A stretch of 64,000 bases of DNA. Origin: Dyadobacter bucti. GTDB lineage: Bacteria > Bacteroidota > Bacteroidia > Cytophagales > Spirosomataceae. Under the pieces are notes generated by a model. It was not told the DNA's origin. It worked only from the letters and a program-made list of their open reading frames with translations, and did no database searches. Shown here piece after piece: positions 1 through 7,127 of this stretch (position 1 is the stretch's first letter; every line of letters starts with the position of its first letter). The position numbers and the translations under genes were made by a program. The stretch lies in the NCBI RefSeq assembly GCF_005869225.1, contig NZ_SWFP01000008.1, forward strand, positions 1 to 64,000. Reading direction: 5' to 3'.

Positions 1-61
1 CACCCTCATACTGTTTGAGGATCGCCACGATCTGGGTTTCTGAGTAGTTTTTCTTTTTCAT
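1..61 (-). CDS. IS3-family transposase OrfA, N-terminal 20 residues (partial)
   Basis: The minus-strand frame starts with ATG at 61 and reads MKKKNYSETQIVAILKQYEG before leaving the window. This matches the opening of the HTH_Tnp_1 domain of IS3-type OrfA proteins ('F-x-E-E-Q-I-V-x-I-L-K'). OrfA binds the element ends and is normally followed by a frameshift-expressed DDE integrase OrfB, which would lie to the left. Only the first helix is visible, so the family call rests on this short but typical stretch. Confidence 0.6.
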   Translation of the reverse strand, partial: MKKKNYSETQIVAILKQYEG

Positions 62-130
62 GTGACAGTTAAAATTAGCTCATTTCGAGTCTAATCCTAC
101 ACTGTCCTAATTTCGGGAAAGCTTACACTA
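1..130 (-). mobile_element. Terminal part of an IS3-family-like insertion sequence
   Basis: The window opens inside an insertion sequence. Its transposase start codon lies at 61, and about 65 bases of leader run out to a likely element end near 128-131 (top strand TTTCGGGAAAGCTTACACTA). The outer boundary is inferred: an open frame from a different gene begins exactly there. The other end and any target duplication lie outside the window, so the exact end is uncertain. Confidence 0.5.
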
Positions 131-132
131 TC

Positions 133-384
133 ACAAAATATGCCCAAGAGCACCCTCGTACCGGTGTTCCGAACTTACTAATTGGCCAGATGTGGTTGGA
201 TGATGGCTATTATGCGAAAGTTATTGGGAATAGAGAAAATAACTTTTCGGCAAGTGAAGTAGCCCTAATAAGGTCATTGGCTCAAGGCGGCAAGTCCAAC
301 CATGAAATTGCACAGCAGCTCGGCATCGAGAATATTCAGAGAATAAAGAATGTTTTACTAGGAAAGACCTATTATCGAATGTGA
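133..384 (+). pseudogene. 3' fragment of a gene with a C-terminal helix-turn-helix, cut by the IS
   Basis: A frame without a stop runs from the IS boundary to a TGA at 382-384. The first ATG in it is at 190, but the protein reads sensibly before that (TKYAQEHPRTGVRNLLIGQ), so the true gene began upstream and was probably truncated by the insertion. The last 45 residues form a helix-turn-helix (EVALIRSLAQGGKSNHEIAQ, then QLGIENIQRIKNVLLGK). This resembles the DNA-binding tail of HNH/NUMOD-type endonucleases, which is an inference. The catalytic part, if there was one, is lost. Confidence 0.5.
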
Positions 385-408
385 GTTTAACCCATGAAAT
401 TTGTCTGA

Positions 409-1920
409 TTAATTAAAATCCCAATAAAGCAGCTTTCCGGAAATCCGTTTTCTTAGATTGCGTTCTTCCGGTGAATGATTGAAACGGATGGCGTGATGGA
501 TGTCGTCAATAAGCGCTCTACTTTCCGTAAAATAACCATGCCCCAAAAGACCTATACTTTTATCAGAAGCATCAATAGTATCAATGCCTGCACAAACAGC
601 GAGTTGCTCACCTGCGGTTCCTAAACGCAGGTGACCTCCATGTAATTTCTCAGAAAGCCACAAGGCATTATCATGCAATGATGTATATAAGGTTAACTGC
701 TTGCCTGCCCCAGCGATCTTTGGCGCAATATGTTTTACAAATACTTCCGCATCTATATCCGGTGCCGCAAGGATAATTTGATTAAAAAGGTATTCTTTGG
801 TAAAACCTTCCAAAACCATAGCTTTTAAGGCCTCAGTCAATAGTCGGTTACCCATACTATGCGCAATAAGATGAACCCGTTCGGCACCTGTGTTAGCCCT
901 CACATCTTTAATTAACTGTATTACACTATCTACAGAATAGCCTGTTGCCGTAGCCTCGTCGGCCATGTAGCCAGATACTTTATGAATTGAAGGCCAACTG
1001 TATACGATAGATGCTCCCCGAAAGCCGATATCGACTGCCATCTGCGCTGTCCGCAATATGCTCTCATGAAAACTGACGTTAAATCCATGGAGAAAAACAA
1101 ACGCGTCTTTTTCAGGTGATTCGGCAACTTTGGTTTGCACGCCAGTAAAAAAATCTTTTGCCCCCAGCTCTTCGACCGATTTGATAAGCATATGTTTATT
1201 ATCATCTTCAAAAAAGCCGAATAGGTACCATGGTGGTAAAGGTATTTCTCCTTTTTTCCGCCGGCCAGGGACATTTACTACGCATTTTCCAAGCACTAAA
1301 TCCCCTCTTCCATTTTCGTAAGTGATCAATCCTTTATTTTTGTTCTTGCGTGCGCGATCAGTTGCATAGAATACGTCAACCAGTGTATTTTTAACTTCTT
1401 CGGCTTTCGCAACTAACAAATCCGCTTTCTTTGTTTGCTTATCATAAAACTCAAAATCAATCTTAAGATCTTCTAGTCTGTCAAGCAAGGGCTTCCCTGT
1501 TGTTGGCTTTTTAGGCATCCGCCTGCCTCCAAAACGGTTAAGCCCTCGCGGATTAATGGGAAGTGTCCACCTGATACGTTGTTCCCTTGGATTTTCGATT
1601 GGAAGTTCTTGATCCTTTTCATACCAGCCTGCTTGTTTCAGGTCAAAACTGACATGTGATGGGTGATGCTTACTCTGCAAAAATACTTGCTGACTAAGTG
1701 ACATCGAATCCTTAAAAGCAAGGATGTTTACATTGGTTGGTTCCTCCAGAGAAACCAAAATGAGGTCTATTCTTGGCTGGTCATAATTTGACAGCTTGTA
1801 AGAAAACACACGATGGCCATTTCGGTATGCAGTCTGTAGTCCAGCAGGTACCCCATTAACGATTAGGGCAATCGGCTTCCTTTCCGCATCCTCAAATTCA
1901 AAGTATAACTGAATATTCAT
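409..1920 (-). CDS. Alpha/beta hydrolase of the DUF900 (COG4782) esterase family
   Basis: 503 residues with no signal peptide, probably cytoplasmic. After a divergent N-terminal half (about 1-175), the family hallmark VDVFYATDRAR appears at 181-191. A hydrolase core follows: FVFLHGFNVSFHES (275-287), SIVYSWPS, and the nucleophile elbow AHSMGN with Ser355. The likely acid is in APDID (386-390) and the likely His is near 429-432 (LHGGHL). DUF900 proteins are putative serine esterases of unknown substrate. The gene is divergent from the sigma/Argonaute operon, with 172 bases between starts, so the two could share control. A role in that system is only an inference from position. Confidence 0.8.
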   Translation of the reverse strand: MNIQLYFEFEDAERKPIALIVNGVPAGLQTAYRNGHRVFSYKLSNYDQPRIDLILVSLEEPTNVNILAFKDSMSLSQQVFLQSKHHPSHVSFDLKQAGWYEKDQELPIENPREQRIRWTLPINPRGLNRFGGRRMPKKPTTGKPLLDRLEDLKIDFEFYDKQTKKADLLVAKAEEVKNTLVDVFYATDRARKNKNKGLITYENGRGDLVLGKCVVNVPGRRKKGEIPLPPWYLFGFFEDDNKHMLIKSVEELGAKDFFTGVQTKVAESPEKDAFVFLHGFNVSFHESILRTAQMAVDIGFRGASIVYSWPSIHKVSGYMADEATATGYSVDSVIQLIKDVRANTGAERVHLIAHSMGNRLLTEALKAMVLEGFTKEYLFNQIILAAPDIDAEVFVKHIAPKIAGAGKQLTLYTSLHDNALWLSEKLHGGHLRLGTAGEQLAVCAGIDTIDASDKSIGLLGHGYFTESRALIDDIHHAIRFNHSPEERNLRKRISGKLLYWDFN

Positions 1921-1939
1921 AAATGGGCATTAAATAATC

Positions 1940-1947
1940 CAAAGTTA
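1940..1947 (-). promoter_or_regulatory. Possible -7 element for the DUF900 hydrolase gene
   Basis: The minus strand reads TAACTTTG, matching the Bacteroidota -7 consensus TAnnTTTG, 20 bases upstream of the hydrolase start. There is no TTG at the usual distance, so this is a partial match only. No consensus promoter is visible for the sigma-factor operon on the other side of the 1921-2092 gap. Confidence 0.3.
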
Positions 1948-2092
1948 ATAAAAAGCATCGCCTCTATACTTTTATTGTTTTATATGTTTAGTGGTTACCT
2001 GGTCAAGTTACGAGGACATCACAAATTATTTTTTAGATTTATTCTCCACTGGCGGCATTTTGGTAACCTCATTGCATATTGATAAGTAAAGT

Positions 2093-2719
2093 ATGGAAGC
2101 AAAACACCTTCAAATCATTTCTAAGTTCAAGTCAAACCTTCGGGAAGGGCTTGCAATTCTATATGATTTTTATAGTAAGTCCTTGTACCAATATTCTGTA
2201 AGGAACTGGAATTTGGACGAAGACGAGGCATATGATATCCTGTACAAAACATTAGAAACTGTTGGGAAGGTAATCGGACGGTATGAGTTCTCAACGGAAA
2301 AACATTTTTCCAATTGGTTATTTAAAATCCATAAGAATAATAACCTCATGTTTGTTCGCTCGAAATTAGCGAAGGAGGAAGTTGAATTCAAAACGGTGGA
2401 TTGGCAGCAAGAATATCAAGAAGCTGATGAGGATAATGACCCTATTGATTTCAACGAAAACCCGATTGCAGGTCAATCCGAAGAGCTTTATGGTAGTACA
2501 AGTTCGACAAACCCATTGTTCAATGCACTCGAAAAAGCGCTTTTGATGATCAATGAGACGGATCGTGATATAGTTCTTTTGCGCATGAATAATTATAGTT
2601 ATGAAGACATTGCCAATATGTTAGGCATTGAGAATAATCAATTAAAGGTAAGATTCCTTAGGGCTAAAGCAAAAATAGAAAAGAAAACCATGCACATCAT
2701 TAACGGGAAACTGCAATGA
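2093..2719 (+). CDS. ECF-like sigma-70 family factor, first gene of the pAgo operon
   Basis: 208 residues. The N-terminal part (about 15-90) looks like sigma region 2, with the core-binding helix EDEAYDILYKTLETVGKVIG. A linker rich in acidic residues follows (about 100-145). The C-terminus is a sigma region 4 helix-turn-helix (NETDRDIVLLRMNNYSYEDI then ANMLGIENNQLKVRFLRAKA). Such proteins direct RNA polymerase to a small set of promoters. Its TGA overlaps the ATG of the next gene (ATGA), so translation is probably coupled through the operon. Having a sigma factor as the first gene of an Argonaute operon suggests the system controls its own expression or that of other promoters, which is inferred. 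Confidence 0.75.
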   Translation: MEAKHLQIISKFKSNLREGLAILYDFYSKSLYQYSVRNWNLDEDEAYDILYKTLETVGKVIGRYEFSTEKHFSNWLFKIHKNNNLMFVRSKLAKEEVEFKTVDWQQEYQEADEDNDPIDFNENPIAGQSEELYGSTSSTNPLFNALEKALLMINETDRDIVLLRMNNYSYEDIANMLGIENNQLKVRFLRAKAKIEKKTMHIINGKLQ

Positions 2720-3321
2720 AAAAGCAAAGAAATTTATTGCCATTTGAGCACGTTTTACAAGCTTACGTTACCGCTAGAGGGGAAATTGCTGCCGGGATCA
2801 GCGACGAGTTGGAAGCCTCATTTGTGTTCGGTCAGCCTGTCACAACAGAGTTACCAGCGAATAAAGCAAATAAATTACTACAAGCCTTAACGTTGGAGTT
2901 AAGTAAAGCTTCTCTTGGCATAATCGTACAGCAAGCCGCCGCTGTAAAACAACTTTCCGATGAAATGTTGCAAGAAAAGACCGGACTGACGCCTTCATTA
3001 CTTTCTGCTATCAGAACAGATATGGTTTTCACAAACAGTATCCCTGTAAAATCTTTGGTTAAGTTGTTGAAGTTATTAGACTTGGGTATAGACAACACAA
3101 TGACTGCGATCAAAGTGACCTTTGATAAACTACAAGCTGAGAACAGTACTATGTCATTGGGAAACTTGAATTTTCAACCCGCTTTTAGGAAAGGTGTTAT
3201 TCGTGGAGATTTTGGCAAAGATCTATCCGGAATTAAATCGGATGAAAGCTTCTTATACCAGAATGAAGAAGCACTAACAAATTATACAAACCGCTTGACT
3301 GAACTTTATACCACGTTGTAA
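2716..3321 (+). CDS. Protein with an XRE-like helix-turn-helix, possible partner of the sigma factor
   Basis: 201 residues with no signal peptide or membrane segment. Residues about 80-125 (LSDEMLQEKTGLTPSLLSAI, then a basic/hydrophobic helix pair ending LVKLLKLLDL) look like a lambda-repressor-type HTH. The remainder is unfamiliar. The gene overlaps the sigma gene by four bases and touches the nuclease gene (TAATG), so all three are translationally coupled. Position directly after a sigma factor suggests an anti-sigma or co-regulator role, but no recognised anti-sigma domain is visible. Confidence 0.6.
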   Translation: MKKQRNLLPFEHVLQAYVTARGEIAAGISDELEASFVFGQPVTTELPANKANKLLQALTLELSKASLGIIVQQAAAVKQLSDEMLQEKTGLTPSLLSAIRTDMVFTNSIPVKSLVKLLKLLDLGIDNTMTAIKVTFDKLQAENSTMSLGNLNFQPAFRKGVIRGDFGKDLSGIKSDESFLYQNEEALTNYTNRLTELYTTL

Positions 3322-4358
3322 TGACCACAAAGGATTGGAATATTAGCAAGTTACAGGTGCTGCGTCAATGCCATAGGAAGTTTTACTTCGCATATGAAAC
3401 CGCAATGCATACTTTTACCAATCCTTACAGGAGAAAAGCGTACGAACTATTGAAGATGAAGACGCTGAAAATGTGGCAGGGTTCTATAATCGACTGGATG
3501 ATCACCAAAGAAATTTTACCAGCCTATGTTGATCGAAAAATACCGGATTACGAAGTTATTGCCAAGCGCGGTGTGGACCTAGCGAAAAGACAATTTGAGT
3601 TCTCAAAAAATCGGTTCTATCATGCCAACAACATTTCCAGATTGGAGGTTGGGGCGGACTGGGCAATCCTAGACATACATGAGTCATTAACACCATTTCA
3701 GGAAATAGAACTGATCGAAATCTATGCGACCATAGAAAAAGTGTTGATTGATTTCCCAACTTATGAAAGTCCGGTATTTGGTAAAAGCATGGAACAGTAC
3801 CTCCTTTCTGCCCGATTTCTACGCCCCGACGCCAAGCAGATGAAATACGAATATGGTGGTGTGAAAGTCCAACCACAAATAGATTTAATCAGCTACATGG
3901 GAAAGTCTATGCACGTGATCGATTGGAAGGTCAGTGAAAGAGATGACGCCGATTATTCTCGTCAATTGCTGCTAGCAGGTATTGTCGCATTGGGTTTTTC
4001 AAGGCAAAAGTATAGACAAGAAAAATGGTTGCCATTGCCAACGCTGAAAGATGTAAGACTGTTCGAATTTAATTTGCTCAGCGGCAAACATAAAGAACAC
4101 GTATTTAATAAAGATGCAGTAGCTAATGCCTTAGATACAGTGTACCTACTGAGTGACGATCAGGAAGAATTGTCACAGTCGAAATCTTGGGAAAACCTGG
4201 ACATTAATGAGTACGAGAGGACGAACAAGGTTTCTACCTGCGCAGTCTGTAATTTCAAGAATTTGTGTAAACACGTTATTCTAAACGGATTGAATTATGA
4301 TGAAGCAAAATACCTTAAATTGGTACAGAATCAGAAATTGGAAAACTTTGCAGTTTAG
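3321..4358 (+). CDS. Fe-S cluster PD-(D/E)XK nuclease of the Cas4/AddB/RecB type
   Basis: 345 residues. The RecB-type motifs appear in order: QGSIIDWM (53-60), where an Asp replaces the usual His of motif I; Asp188 in QIDLI; Asp201 and Lys203 in VIDWKV; and the Q-x3-A/Y motif at RQLLLAG (214-220). Four cysteines are placed as in Fe-S nucleases: Cys17 (LRQCHRKF) and Cys307-x2-Cys310-x5-Cys316. Known relatives (Cas4, AddB) bind a 4Fe-4S cluster and cut single-stranded DNA ends. It lies directly before the Argonaute gene, and Cas4-like nucleases have been noted beside Argonautes elsewhere. It probably makes guides or degrades targets, which is an inference. Confidence 0.8.
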   Translation: MTTKDWNISKLQVLRQCHRKFYFAYETAMHTFTNPYRRKAYELLKMKTLKMWQGSIIDWMITKEILPAYVDRKIPDYEVIAKRGVDLAKRQFEFSKNRFYHANNISRLEVGADWAILDIHESLTPFQEIELIEIYATIEKVLIDFPTYESPVFGKSMEQYLLSARFLRPDAKQMKYEYGGVKVQPQIDLISYMGKSMHVIDWKVSERDDADYSRQLLLAGIVALGFSRQKYRQEKWLPLPTLKDVRLFEFNLLSGKHKEHVFNKDAVANALDTVYLLSDDQEELSQSKSWENLDINEYERTNKVSTCAVCNFKNLCKHVILNGLNYDEAKYLKLVQNQKLENFAV

Positions 4359-6681
4359 CTACAGGCTGATTGAAGTAACGCTGGAAGGCAACCTTACTGA
4401 AGGCAGGGATTACAATAGCTCATTTAACAATGCGATTAAACACCTGGCATCGTCTACGCGGGGTGTCGTATCGGAGGCTTGGCTTCAAGGCAAGAAATAT
4501 ATTGCTGTTCGTTCAGATGCGGAACTTCATGATACAACATTGCCCGGTACCCCTTTAAGCATTTACCTCAAGCCGCTAAAGGAAACTTTTTATTTTGACC
4601 CAACAGATCGGTCACCTGCCAATATGCAACTTGCCGTTCGTTTTATTGAAAATGCGATAGAATATCAATTGAATCGAAAAAAAGGTTTGTGGAGCGGTAA
4701 CAATAATACCTATCTAAAAAAGATTCCAAGCAAAAATTCAGAGGACATTCAAACTGACATTTATAATGGCTTCAAGTACCGTGTACACCAGCAGGGTGGA
4801 GACTTTTTTGTAGTCGTTGACTTGGCTTACCGATATGCTGATAAATCTACTCTGAGCGAAGTACTAGACGAGTTACCAAAAGAACAATGGGCTAACTATA
4901 TCAACGGAAAGAATTTTCTATATCAAAACGGGGATGACTGGTACATTGTAAAAGGAAGCGCAATTGGCGGGGCAATCGGTGAACAACGTTTCGATAAAGA
5001 CAATTTTACCGGGACTGTGTACGAATATATTACCACTAGAGGACGTTATGCGGCCGCTGAAAACCCACAATCGCTAAGCCCAGACAGCCCAACATTTTAT
5101 CATACTTACACCAAGACAAGTGATAAGAAAATGGAGGGGGCGACTGATCTGGCCAAAGCTATTCACTTCGCAGATAATGGCCTCCATCGTCTGTCAATTA
5201 ATAAGCCACCGCAGAGATTCAACAGTGCAGGCTTTTTCGTAAAAAAGTATTTTCAAGACTTAATGTTCGCAGGGGTCAAGTTGGAAATATCCTATAATAC
5301 CTGGAACATGGATTGCCGGGTAATTGATCTGCCCACGCTTAAATACCATGGTAGTACTTATGACCCATATGAATCTAGAAACGGTAAACGAGGTTCAGAA
5401 ATTTACCAATATCCGAAACGTCGCCGGGAATTCAACTATAAATACGGTCTTTTGAATGAAGACGAGTATCTTCTTCAATACATATTCGTTCCGGATAGTT
5501 TACCAGTTACAATGGCTATTTGCATTAAGACACACTTCAACAAAGCCATGAAAGCTTTGGACCCCAATTTCCCGGGCTTTGAATTGGTGACTTATTCAAT
5601 GCGGCAAAAGCCATTTGCGGAAAAAGTTTGCAAAGACTTCGAGGTGTTGATTGATAGCAAAGGATTGAATGGGAATTTTGGATTATTTGTTTTGCCAAAT
5701 CTGCCTGGCAACCAATGGTTCAGCCACCACCTACATCAGTTGGTCAAGAAGGAGCTTTCTGGAAAAATAAACCTAAAGTGTATAAGTGAGAAAAGCCTTA
5801 AACGTTACATCGTGCACTCCATTGATAAAGGTGGAAATCAGGGTTATTTCGTGCCAGATCAAAAAATGCAGCCTTTCAAATCTTATCAGGTCAATACCCT
5901 TTTCAAATATTTGGTTATCAATAATAAATGGCCCTATGCACTTGCGAAAGATTTGAATTATGATCTGTATATAGGCATTGATGCACACGAATTTTTTGCT
6001 GGATTTGTTTTTTTCTTTAAGAACGGGGAGAAAATCGTATTTGACGTCGAGCAAACGGCAAAAAAGGCTGGAAATACTTATCGTAATGAAAAAATAAACT
6101 TCAGGTTGATCCGTGATAAGATTGTCAACGTTTTGAGCAGGCATCTGGAAAGCGGAGAGAATTTTCCGAAGAGCATTGTGGTATTACGAGACGGCATGTC
6201 TTTTGGGGAAGAGCAAAAAGCACTGCATGAGGCAATTGTACAACTACGTTCAGAGAAAAAGATCAATGAAGATGAAGTAAAGTTGGCCGTGTTAGATGTT
6301 GCAAAAAGTTCAGCAATACCGTTGCGGGCTGCGGTACGGGATGATAATAACATGCTGGCGAATCCAATCTGTGGTACTGTAGTTCCAATCAGTAAAGAAA
6401 GAGAAGCTTATATTTTTAATACCGGATTCCCCTATCAGGTTGGTGGGTCGTCCAACCCGATCAGGGTAAGCCTGTCGTCAGGAAATATCGTTTTTGATAA
6501 AGCTGTGGATGATGTATTCGCAATGACCCAGCTGAACTTTACAGCTCCCGATAAAGCATCGTCACTTCCCTTACCGTTAAAATTGATCGATTTACTGATT
6601 CGGGATGTCGCACATGAATTTACTTATGCGAATGTCCAAGCAAAAGAATTGCAGATATTACAAGATGCCTTAGAAGAATAG
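4297..6681 (+). CDS. Long prokaryotic Argonaute (pAgo) with a probable active PIWI domain
   Basis: 794 residues, the size of a full N-PAZ-MID-PIWI Argonaute. The PIWI domain is clear from about 555 to the end: YIGIDAHEF with Asp562, Asp632 in VVLRDGMSFGEEQKALHEAI, NTGFPYQVGGSSNPIRV (708-724), MTQLNF (743-748) and LPLPLKLID with Asp765. Glu598 (RNEKI) lies 36 residues after Asp562 and 34 before Asp632, where a glutamate finger is expected, giving a DEDD tetrad. The MID region is about 445-550; its guide-end pocket does not show a plain Y-K-Q-K motif. The ATG at 4297 overlaps the nuclease gene by 62 bases. No later ATG lies near the start, so I kept it. Guide and target type (DNA or RNA) cannot be told from sequence. 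Confidence 0.88.
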   Translation: MMKQNTLNWYRIRNWKTLQFSYRLIEVTLEGNLTEGRDYNSSFNNAIKHLASSTRGVVSEAWLQGKKYIAVRSDAELHDTTLPGTPLSIYLKPLKETFYFDPTDRSPANMQLAVRFIENAIEYQLNRKKGLWSGNNNTYLKKIPSKNSEDIQTDIYNGFKYRVHQQGGDFFVVVDLAYRYADKSTLSEVLDELPKEQWANYINGKNFLYQNGDDWYIVKGSAIGGAIGEQRFDKDNFTGTVYEYITTRGRYAAAENPQSLSPDSPTFYHTYTKTSDKKMEGATDLAKAIHFADNGLHRLSINKPPQRFNSAGFFVKKYFQDLMFAGVKLEISYNTWNMDCRVIDLPTLKYHGSTYDPYESRNGKRGSEIYQYPKRRREFNYKYGLLNEDEYLLQYIFVPDSLPVTMAICIKTHFNKAMKALDPNFPGFELVTYSMRQKPFAEKVCKDFEVLIDSKGLNGNFGLFVLPNLPGNQWFSHHLHQLVKKELSGKINLKCISEKSLKRYIVHSIDKGGNQGYFVPDQKMQPFKSYQVNTLFKYLVINNKWPYALAKDLNYDLYIGIDAHEFFAGFVFFFKNGEKIVFDVEQTAKKAGNTYRNEKINFRLIRDKIVNVLSRHLESGENFPKSIVVLRDGMSFGEEQKALHEAIVQLRSEKKINEDEVKLAVLDVAKSSAIPLRAAVRDDNNMLANPICGTVVPISKEREAYIFNTGFPYQVGGSSNPIRVSLSSGNIVFDKAVDDVFAMTQLNFTAPDKASSLPLPLKLIDLLIRDVAHEFTYANVQAKELQILQDALEE

Positions 6682-6683
6682 TT

Positions 6684-7127
6684 ATGAGCGACTTCACATT
6701 ACTTTTCAAAAAATATACAAACGTTGCTAATCTGACCAATGAACTAAATAGCTCAGTAATCACCTTAAAGCGGCGCAATATGGCGGTTGATAAAAATATC
6801 ATCGCGGCCCATCCGAAAATTCAGGTGGCAGACGATGAAGTGTTAAATGCCAAGCACGAATTATTAGGCATACTGTCTAAACTCGAAGAGTTTTATGACA
6901 AGGGAGACCCTACTAATTATATTTATCAATTGGCAGAAAACAAGCTTTTCAAAAAACATATTCTCGACAATGTCGAATACAGGGAGCACATACGGGAATC
7001 AGTCAACAAGTTAAAAAATAATCAAAGCCTGAACAATGAAGAGTTGACCGACATCGATCAGTTCGTTTCGATATTGGATAATGAAGCTTCCATGCTTTAT
7101 CGTAAACTTCGGTCAACGCGGGGATGA
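6684..7127 (+). CDS. Small helical protein of the pAgo operon, function unknown
   Basis: 147 residues, not recognised. It is rich in charged and hydrophobic residues with predicted helical stretches (for example ELLGILSKLEEFYDK and REHIRESVNKLKNN) and no cysteines, signal peptide or membrane segment. It starts two bases after the Argonaute stop and its own stop overlaps the metallopeptidase start (ATGA), so it belongs to the same coupled operon. A helical partner or adaptor of the Argonaute or peptidase is possible, but nothing in the sequence shows this. Confidence 0.65.
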   Translation: MSDFTLLFKKYTNVANLTNELNSSVITLKRRNMAVDKNIIAAHPKIQVADDEVLNAKHELLGILSKLEEFYDKGDPTNYIYQLAENKLFKKHILDNVEYREHIRESVNKLKNNQSLNNEELTDIDQFVSILDNEASMLYRKLRSTRG

